From Actinokineospora spheciospongiae (GTDB lineage: Bacteria > Actinomycetota > Actinomycetes > Mycobacteriales > Pseudonocardiaceae): a stretch of 64,000 nucleotides of DNA. Below are positions 57,985 through 64,000 of the stretch, in pieces; position 1 is the stretch's first letter, and every line of letters starts with the position of its first letter. The stretch covers positions 50,176 to 114,175 of the forward strand of contig NZ_AYXG01000101.1 of the NCBI RefSeq assembly GCF_000564855.1, in the 5' to 3' direction. A model generated the notes under the pieces. It ran no database searches. It saw only the letters and a list, made by a program, of their open reading frames with translations, and was not told where the DNA came from. A program made the position numbers and the translations under genes.

Positions 57985-60900
57985 GTGGGCACAGTCCTGT
58001 TCGCGCGGAGGTCGCGGCGGCCCAAGCCGACCGCCCCCGACTCCGAGATCGAGATCCAGGAGCCGCCCGCCGTACCGGAGGACACCGGCGGCGGCATGAG
58101 CTCGGTGCTGATGTACGCCCCGATGGGCCTGGGCTCGATGGCCATGGTGATGATGTTCGTCCGGCCCGGCGCCGGGGCGATGGCCTACATCGGCGGCGGC
58201 ATGATGGTGCTGTCGGTGGTCGGGATGCTCGTGGTGCAGCTCATGCGCAGCTCGGTGACGCACAAGCAGAAGCTGCACGGGCACCGCCGCGACTACATCC
58301 GCTACCTCGCGCAGTTGCGCGGCCGGGTCCGCAAGTCCCTGCACGCCCAGCAGCGCGCCGCCCGGTGGGTGCACCCGGACCCGCGCGCCCTGTGGTCGAT
58401 CGCCCTTGGCTACCGGCTGTGGGAGCGCAGGCCCGCCCACGACGACTTCGGCGAGGTCCGCCTGGGGGTCGGCGCGCAGCGCTCGACGCTGAAGCTGCTG
58501 CCGCCGAGCACCAAGCCGATCGAGGACCTGGAGCCGATGTCGGCGCACGCGCTGCGCCGGTTCCTGCGCGCCTACTCGTCGCTGCCGGACGCGCCGATCG
58601 CGGTGTACCTGCGCGGTTTCGGCCAGATCCAGTTCAGCGGCGCCGACGCGGCCGTGCTGGACCTGGTCCGGGCGGTGCTGGCCCAGTTCGCCGTCGCGCA
58701 CGCCCCCGGTGACGCCCGGATCGCCGTGTGCGCCTCCGCCGACCGGGTGGACCGCTGGGACTGGGTCAAGTGGCTGCCGCACAACCAGGACCCGGAGAGC
58801 CGCGACGCGGCGGGTCCCCGGCGGCTGGTGGCCGCCGAGGTGGCCGAGGTGGAGCTGCTGCTGGGCGGCCCGTCGTTCACCGGCAGGCCCCGGTTCGAGG
58901 CCGACACCCCGATCACCGCCTCCGAGCCGTTCGTGGTGCTGGTCGTCGACGGGGTGTCCGTGCCGTCGGACCACCGCATGGCCGACGAGGGCTACCGCAA
59001 CGCCGTGGTGCTGGACGTGTCCGGTTCGCTGCCCTGGCAGCAGCGCCCCGGCGTGCTGTTCCTGGAGGTCGACGCCGACGAGGCGCGGACCGTGTCGTTC
59101 GACCGCTTGGGCAAGCCGAGGACCAGCCCGCTGTGCAGGCCCGACCGGCTCAGCGCGATCGCGGCGAGCGCCCTGGCCCGCACCACGGCCAGGTTCCGGG
59201 TCGGCGAGGTGTCCGAGGACGACGAGCCGATGGCCGCCGACTACGACCTGGCCGGGCTGCTCGGCCTCGGCGACGTGGCCCGGTTCGAACCGGTGAAGTA
59301 CCGCCGCGAGCGGATGACGGCCAAGCGGCGGCTGCGGGTGCCCATCGGCATCGCCGCCAACGGCACCCCGCTGGAACTCGACCTCAAGGAGGCCGCCGAG
59401 GACGGCATGGGCCCGCACGGGCTGTGCATCGGGGCCACCGGCTCCGGCAAGAGCGAGCTGCTGCGCACGCTGGTGCTGGCGCTGGCCGCCACGCACACCT
59501 CGGAGGACCTCAACTTCGTGCTGGTGGACTTCAAGGGCGGCGCGGCGTTCCTCGGCTTCGACGAGCTGCCGCACACCTCGGCGGTGATCACCAACCTGTC
59601 CGAGGAGCTGGAGCTGGTCGACCGGATGCAGGACGCGCTGGCCGGTGAGATGAACCGCCGCCAGGAGCACCTGCGCGCGGCGGGCAACTACGCCTCCCGC
59701 CGCGACTACGAGGCCGCCCGCGCCCAGGGCGTGCCGCTGGAGCCGATGCCCGCGCTGTTCATCGTGGTCGACGAGTTCTCCGAGATGCTCTCGGCCAAGC
59801 CCGACTTCATCGACCTGTTCGCCATGATCGGCCGCCTGGGCCGGTCGCTGGGCGTGCACCTGCTGCTGGCTTCCCAGCGGCTCGACGAGGGCCGCATCCA
59901 CAAGATCGAGACGCACCTGTCGTACAAGATCGGCCTGCGCACCTTCTCGGCGATGGAGAGCCGCAGCATCCTCGGTGTCCCGGACGCCTACGAGCTGCCC
60001 AACAGCCCCGGCAACGGCTACCTGCGCCCGGACACCCAGTCGCTGATCCGGTTCAAGGGCGCGTTCTCCTCCTCCCCCTACCGCACCAAGCAGCGGGCGC
60101 AGTCCGACGACGGGGTCGAGCAGCGGGTCGTGCCGTTCGGCACCGCCTACGTCGAACCCCCGGCGACCCTGGAACCCGAGCCGGAGCCGGAGCCGGTGAA
60201 CGGCGAGGTCACCGAGACCATGCTGGACGTGCTCATGGGCAGGCTGCGCGGGGTGGGCCCGCGGGCGCACCAGGTGTGGCTGGCCCCGCTCAAGACCTCG
60301 GCCACCCTCGACCAGCTTCTGCCGCCGCTGGTGGACGACCCGAAGCTGGGCCTGCGCCCGGTGGGCGACCTGATGACCTCCGAGCTGACCGTGCCGCTGG
60401 GCCTGGTCGACCTGCCCGCGCAGCAGAAGCGCGACCTGCTGGTGGCCGACCTGTCCGGCGGCAAGGGCAACGCCGCGGTGGTCGGCGGCCCGCAGAGCGG
60501 CAAGTCCACCGTGCTGCGCACCATCATCTCGGCGCTGGCGCTGACCCACAGCGCCGCCGAGGTGCAGTTCTACTGCCTGGACTTCGGCGGCACGCTCAGC
60601 TCGCTGGCGAAGCTGCCGCACGTGGGCAGCATCGCCAACCGGCTCGACCGCGACCGGGTCACCCGCACGGTGCTCGAGGTCACCAACATCATGTCCAAGC
60701 GGGAGGAGCTATTCGCCGAGCACAACATCGACTCCATGACCACCTACCGGCGGGCCCGGCGCGAGGGCCGCTTCTCCGACCTCGACCCGTACGGGGACGT
60801 GTTCCTCGTCGTCGACGGCTGGTACACGATCAAGCAGGACTTCGACGAGCTGGAGGAGAGGTTCACCGAGATCGCCGCGCGCGGGCTCAGCTTCGGCGTG

Positions 60901-61968
60901 CACCTGCTGATCTCGTCGAGCCGGTGGGCGGAGATGCGCCCGTGGCTGCGCGACGTGCTCGGCACCCGCTTCGAGCTGCGCCTCGGCGACCCGACCGACT
61001 CCGAGATCAACAGCCGGTTCGCCGCGACCGTGCCCGCGATCCCCGGCCGGGGCATCACCCCGGACCGGCTGCACTTCCTCGCCGCCCTGCCCCGCATCGA
61101 CGGCCAGTCCGACACCGACGACCTCGCCGAGGCCACGGTGGAGCTGGCCGAGGCGCTGGCGGTGCCCGGCGGCCCGGTGGCCCCGCAGGTGCGGCTGCTG
61201 CCGCACACCCTGTCGGTCGCCGAGCTGCCCCCGCCCACCGCGCCGTCGAAGGCCGCGGAGGTCCGCATCCCCCTCGGCGTCGACGACGTCGAGCTGGGCC
61301 CGCTGTGGCACGACTTCGACGCCAGCCCGCACCTGCTGATCTACGGCGACACCGAGTCCGGCAAGACCAACCTGCTGCGCCACATCGCCCGCTCCGTCGT
61401 GGCCCACCACAGCAACGACGAGGCCCGCATCATGTTCGGCGACTTCCGCCGCGAACTGCGCGACTGCGTCCCCGCCGAGCACCAGATGGAGTACGCGGTC
61501 GGCGCGGAAGCCCTCGCAAAGTCCATCGAGGGCGCGGCGTCGGTCATCCGCAAGCGCGTCCCCGGCCCGGAGATCACCCCCAGCAGGCTCCCCAAGCGCG
61601 ACTGGTGGCAGGGCGGCAGGCTCTACATCATCATCGACGACTTCGAGATGACCGAGACCGCGGGCGGCGCGGGCGCGCTGGCCCCCCTGCTCCCCGTCCT
61701 CGCCGACGCCGCGGACGTGGGCGTGCACGTGATCATCGCCCGCTCCACGACGGGGGCGGGCCGGTCGATGGGCAACGCGGCGGTCCGCAAGATGTGGGAG
61801 CTGGGCACGCCCGCGCTGCTGCTGTCGTGCCCGAAGCAGGAGGGCGCGTTCCTGGGCAACCTCAAGCCCCGCACCCTGCCCGTCGGCCGGGGTCAGTACA
61901 TCAACCGCCGCCGCTCGGTGCGGCTGGTGCAGACCCCGCTGGTGGACCTGCCGGAGGCCACGGACTGA
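57985..61968 (+). CDS. eccC: ESX motor ATPase EccC, single-chain
   Basis: 1327 residues. Two N-terminal membrane helices (about residues 33-85) and three FtsK/SpoIIIE ATPase domains: Walker A GATGSGKSE at 483, GGPQSGKST at 834 and GDTESGKTN near 1121. Walker B regions read LFIVVDEFSE, VFLVVDGWY and LYIIIDDFEM, so the second lacks the catalytic Glu, as seen in other EccC proteins. EccCa and EccCb are fused, as in mycobacterial ESX-3/4/5. It recognises Esx pairs through its last domain and drives export. The GTG follows GAGGAGAGCAC. Transcribed opposite to eccD, with a strong terminator after the stop. Confidence 0.97.
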   Translation: MGTVLFARRSRRPKPTAPDSEIEIQEPPAVPEDTGGGMSSVLMYAPMGLGSMAMVMMFVRPGAGAMAYIGGGMMVLSVVGMLVVQLMRSSVTHKQKLHGHRRDYIRYLAQLRGRVRKSLHAQQRAARWVHPDPRALWSIALGYRLWERRPAHDDFGEVRLGVGAQRSTLKLLPPSTKPIEDLEPMSAHALRRFLRAYSSLPDAPIAVYLRGFGQIQFSGADAAVLDLVRAVLAQFAVAHAPGDARIAVCASADRVDRWDWVKWLPHNQDPESRDAAGPRRLVAAEVAEVELLLGGPSFTGRPRFEADTPITASEPFVVLVVDGVSVPSDHRMADEGYRNAVVLDVSGSLPWQQRPGVLFLEVDADEARTVSFDRLGKPRTSPLCRPDRLSAIAASALARTTARFRVGEVSEDDEPMAADYDLAGLLGLGDVARFEPVKYRRERMTAKRRLRVPIGIAANGTPLELDLKEAAEDGMGPHGLCIGATGSGKSELLRTLVLALAATHTSEDLNFVLVDFKGGAAFLGFDELPHTSAVITNLSEELELVDRMQDALAGEMNRRQEHLRAAGNYASRRDYEAARAQGVPLEPMPALFIVVDEFSEMLSAKPDFIDLFAMIGRLGRSLGVHLLLASQRLDEGRIHKIETHLSYKIGLRTFSAMESRSILGVPDAYELPNSPGNGYLRPDTQSLIRFKGAFSSSPYRTKQRAQSDDGVEQRVVPFGTAYVEPPATLEPEPEPEPVNGEVTETMLDVLMGRLRGVGPRAHQVWLAPLKTSATLDQLLPPLVDDPKLGLRPVGDLMTSELTVPLGLVDLPAQQKRDLLVADLSGGKGNAAVVGGPQSGKSTVLRTIISALALTHSAAEVQFYCLDFGGTLSSLAKLPHVGSIANRLDRDRVTRTVLEVTNIMSKREELFAEHNIDSMTTYRRARREGRFSDLDPYGDVFLVVDGWYTIKQDFDELEERFTEIAARGLSFGVHLLISSSRWAEMRPWLRDVLGTRFELRLGDPTDSEINSRFAATVPAIPGRGITPDRLHFLAALPRIDGQSDTDDLAEATVELAEALAVPGGPVAPQVRLLPHTLSVAELPPPTAPSKAAEVRIPLGVDDVELGPLWHDFDASPHLLIYGDTESGKTNLLRHIARSVVAHHSNDEARIMFGDFRRELRDCVPAEHQMEYAVGAEALAKSIEGAASVIRKRVPGPEITPSRLPKRDWWQGGRLYIIIDDFEMTETAGGAGALAPLLPVLADAADVGVHVIIARSTTGAGRSMGNAAVRKMWELGTPALLLSCPKQEGAFLGNLKPRTLPVGRGQYINRRRSVRLVQTPLVDLPEATD

Positions 61969-61982
61969 CCGGTCGGGGCGAA

Positions 61983-62014
61983 GGGGTGGTCACCGCGCTC
62001 GCGGTGACCACCCC
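61983..62014 (+). terminator. Terminator after eccC
   Basis: A 14-bp perfect stem (61983-61996 with 62001-62014) with loop GCTC, beginning 15 bases after the stop codon and followed by TCTCCC. Confidence 0.88.
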
Positions 62015-62196
62015 TCTCCCGTGCGTTCAACCCGAACCGGTTGCGGGCGGCCACCCGTCCCGCGACGGGTTGGCCGCCTGGCGCGGCTGTCGGAGAACTC
62101 CCGGTTGTCACCGACCGGGCGGGCCCGCGGCACTAGCATGCCGGTGCCCGGCGGTGTCAGCCCGGATTCCGCCCCGGACCCGACCTGGATGGACCC

Positions 62197-62748
62197 GTGA
62201 GCCAGTACCCGCCGTACCCACCTGCCGGGTACCCGCCCCGGTTCCCGCAGCCGAGCCCGAGCGGTGCGACCGCGTACACGGCGGCCGGGGCCGGTGTGGT
62301 GTTGGCGATCGCCTGCGCCTGGGGGGCCTTCGTGACGTTCGGCGCGGTCTCCGAGTGCGTGGGGCGCTGCGTGGCCAGGTCGGGCGCCTCCTACCCGATC
62401 TCGATCGCGTGCGCGGTCGGCCTGAGCGTGTCGGCGCTGCTGCTGCTGGTCGGCGCGGCACTGATCTTCGCGCGCCAGACCGCGGGGGCGGTGCTCACGG
62501 CGGTCGGGGCCTTCCTGCCCTCGGTGACGGCCGTCCTGTTCTTCCTCGTCCCGAACATCCGGATCTACGTCGCGTACCTGGGCATGACCGCGGTCGTCGT
62601 CCTCATCGGCCTGACAGCGCTGTTCGAGATGATCCTCAGCCTGCTGCCGCCGACGTTCGCGTTCCTGCGGCACACCCCGCACAAAACCCACTTCCCCGGG
62701 CACGCGCCGTACGGCCAGTACCCGCCACCGGGGTACGGGCCTCACTGA
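62197..62748 (+). CDS. Pro-rich membrane protein with four helices
   Basis: 183 residues. The N-terminus is Pro/Tyr/Gly-rich ([18 protein letters not shown]), followed by four membrane helices between about residues 28 and 155 and a His/Pro/Tyr-rich tail ending [12 protein letters not shown]. Two cysteines (CVGRC) lie in the first outer loop. This is a common layout of small actinomycete DUF4190-like or Tim44-neighbour membrane proteins, but no specific family was recognised. The GTG start has no obvious ribosome site. Its last 7 bases overlap the convergent glycosyltransferase gene. Confidence 0.7.
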   Translation: MSQYPPYPPAGYPPRFPQPSPSGATAYTAAGAGVVLAIACAWGAFVTFGAVSECVGRCVARSGASYPISIACAVGLSVSALLLLVGAALIFARQTAGAVLTAVGAFLPSVTAVLFFLVPNIRIYVAYLGMTAVVVLIGLTALFEMILSLLPPTFAFLRHTPHKTHFPGHAPYGQYPPPGYGPH

Positions 62749-63449
62749 CCTGCTCCGAGGAGCAGCTTCGCGGCGACCACCGCCCCGTCGGTGCGGATCT
62801 CGCCCGCCACGGCCCGCGCCCGCACCCCGGTCCCGGGGGCCAGGGCCGTGGCGAGCGCGGCGGACAGGGAGTCGGTGGTCGGGGTCGGACCGTCGTGCGC
62901 CGAACCGATGCCCAACCCGGCCACCCGGGCGGCCCAGTACGGCTGATCCGCGATCCGGGGCACGACCACCTGGGGCGCACCGGCCCGGGCGGCGGTCGTG
63001 GTGGTACCCGCACCACCGTGGTGCACGACGGCGGCCACCCTGCCGAACAGCGCCTGCTGGTTGACCTCACCGACGACGAAGCAGTCCTCCGCGTCGTCGA
63101 CCGGCGCCAACCCGGCCCACCCGCGGGCGAGCAGGACCCGGCGCCCCTGCGCGCGGACCGCCTCGGTGGCCACCCGCGCGGTGTCCACCGGGGACTGCGC
63201 GGCCCTGCTGCCGAAACCCACGTACACCGGCGGCGCACCGGCCCGGTCCATCAGCGCCGCGAACTCCTCGTCCGGAGGGGCGCACACCCGCGCCTCCGCG
63301 CCGAGCTGCCACAACGCGACCGCGAGCGCCGCGAGCGGCTCGACGTCTCCGCGTGATCCCCACGAGGTCAACAAGACACGGACTGTGCACCCATTCCGCA
63401 GATTTGGCCTGGAGGCGGCAATTCTGCGACCTGACCGGGGTCTTGCCAC
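62742..63449 (-). CDS. GtfA-type glycosyltransferase with the middle third deleted
   Basis: 235 residues; intact relatives (glycopeptide/vancosaminyl-type GT1 enzymes) have about 390-410. The first part [20 protein letters not shown] to DRAG (residues 23-71) is the start of the acceptor domain. It runs directly into [12 protein letters not shown] (73 on), the start of the nucleotide-sugar domain, which continues normally through [10 protein letters not shown] and [13 protein letters not shown]. About 160 residues of the acceptor side are missing without breaking the frame. No good ATG is available; GTG at 63449 follows GGGGGG but adds 22 odd residues. Donor binding may survive, but the acceptor pocket is gone; probably a remnant. 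Confidence 0.75.
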   Translation of the reverse strand: MARPRSGRRIAASRPNLRNGCTVRVLLTSWGSRGDVEPLAALAVALWQLGAEARVCAPPDEEFAALMDRAGAPPVYVGFGSRAAQSPVDTARVATEAVRAQGRRVLLARGWAGLAPVDDAEDCFVVGEVNQQALFGRVAAVVHHGGAGTTTTAARAGAPQVVVPRIADQPYWAARVAGLGIGSAHDGPTPTTDSLSAALATALAPGTGVRARAVAGEIRTDGAVVAAKLLLGAGQ

Positions 63450-63525
63450 AAGCCCCCCGGCGCGCTATATGTTGAAGTGGGGGGGAAGTGAGGCCTTCTT
63501 GCCGCTGTCGCGGCTCGTCCACTCT

Positions 63526-63561
63526 GGACACTGTCGACGAATCGGACACTGTCGGCGAATC
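63526..63561. repeat. 18-bp tandem repeat, two copies
   Basis: GGACACTGTCGACGAATC (63526-63543) is followed directly by the same sequence with one change (63544-63561). Confidence 0.8.
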
Positions 63562-63840
63562 CCGTGGTGGACAGCGTGGCGGAGCAACATGGCGGACCGG
63601 CTCCATCCGGTCACCCCTTACCACACCTGGACGAAAGTGGTGCCGCGCCATCCACAGGCCCTGGGGGACCCCCGATTTCTATTCTTCCGCAGGGTGAAGG
63701 GCTGGTCAAACGTCTATCCACAGGCGATTGCGCCTGCGCTCTGGGTGGGCTGCGCTCTGCGAAGGTCGAGCTTTGAGGCGCTGAGTGGGGAACGTGCTTC
63801 GTCGTGGCTGCCCGGTCTTTTCGTTGAGGTACGCCTGGGT

Positions 63841-63980
63841 GGGTGGATGTGGTCGGCTGTTCCCCGGTTTAAAGCCCGGGGCTTTGTGGGGTGCCCGGCT
63901 GGGTGGATGTGCTCGGCTATTCCCCGGTTTAAAGCCCGGGGCTTTGTGGTGGGTGCCCGGCTGGGTGGATGTGTTTGGCC
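63841..63980. repeat. 60-62 bp tandem repeats with a hairpin core
   Basis: Copy one 63841-63900, copy two 63901-63962 and the start of a third from 63963. Each full copy begins gggtggatgtg and contains CCCCGGTTTAAAG followed by CCCGGGGCTTT, in which AAAGCCC and GGGCTTT are inverted around one base. The array may continue past the window. Confidence 0.85.
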
Positions 63981-64000
63981 GGGGCCCCTATGGCGATCAT

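Larger units (their letters stand above)
63450..64000. other. Non-coding, repeat-bearing right edge
   Basis: No gene can be supported here. The stretch is A+T-richer than the neighbours. It contains an 18-bp tandem pair, two TATCCACA/CATCCACA words (63649-63720) and the 60-62 bp repeats at the edge. A promoter for the glycosyltransferase remnant could lie near 63460-63500. Confidence 0.45.

Noticed and set aside
63640..63725. TATCCACA/CATCCACA words as DnaA boxes of an origin
   Set aside because: Only two imperfect words, no cluster and no dnaA, dnaN or rpmH nearby.
63841..63980. Edge repeats as a CRISPR array
   Set aside because: The units are directly adjacent with no unique spacers and no cas genes are nearby.

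Overview
The window is about 70% G+C, with GTG starts, dense antisense open frames and gene families typical of a filamentous actinomycete. A fused transhydrogenase alpha chain, a furA-katG pair, a polycyclic tetramate macrolactam (PTM) gene cluster and an ESX (type VII secretion, T7SS) locus with a giant secreted protein point to Pseudonocardiales or a near relative. This assignment rests on gene content only.

Left part (1-15.5 kb): short chromosomal units. A partial ferredoxin/ferredoxin-NADP reductase gene lies behind an AurF-type diiron oxygenase, with a double palindromic operator upstream. Then come an alpha/beta hydrolase, a divergent MmyB-type regulator and aldo-keto reductase, a secreted S33 peptidase, a tiny lipoprotein, pntAB, a TetR regulator divergent from a secreted lipase, furA-katG (apparently leaderless furA promoter), and a Bcp-type peroxiredoxin. 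Strong inverted repeats mark most convergent gene ends.

Middle (15.5-30.2 kb): a five-gene minus-strand operon read as a PTM cluster. In transcription order it holds a sterol-desaturase-type hydroxylase, a 3083-residue iterative PKS-NRPS (KS-AT-DH-KR-ACP-C-A-PCP-TE, with an adenylation code close to ornithine codes), two phytoene-dehydrogenase-like FAD enzymes and an NADPH-dependent MDR reductase. The last four genes overlap at their ends. The P450 found at the end of several known clusters is absent.

Right part (30.9-62 kb): a type VIIa secretion locus. eccC reads rightward; eccD, eccB, two Esx-like genes, a third small helical gene, a 942-residue repeat protein, a 612-residue Pro/Ala-rich protein, a YbaB-like gene, a further WXG100 gene, a 5486-residue giant protein and a small T7SS-associated gene all read leftward. 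The giant protein has a WXG100/CpnT-like N-terminus, membrane-prone helices, long repeat linkers, an HExxH domain, a large beta-rich core, a charged helix, an OmpA-like domain and a C-terminal region resembling clostridial-toxin glycosyltransferases with a changed DXD motif. EccE and the mycosin protease are not in the window. Strong hairpins inside the operon probably set the expression ratio of the small secreted proteins.

Right edge (62-64 kb): a Pro-rich four-helix membrane protein, a GtfA-type glycosyltransferase that has lost its middle third, and a repeat-bearing non-coding tail with 60-62 bp tandem repeats running towards the edge.
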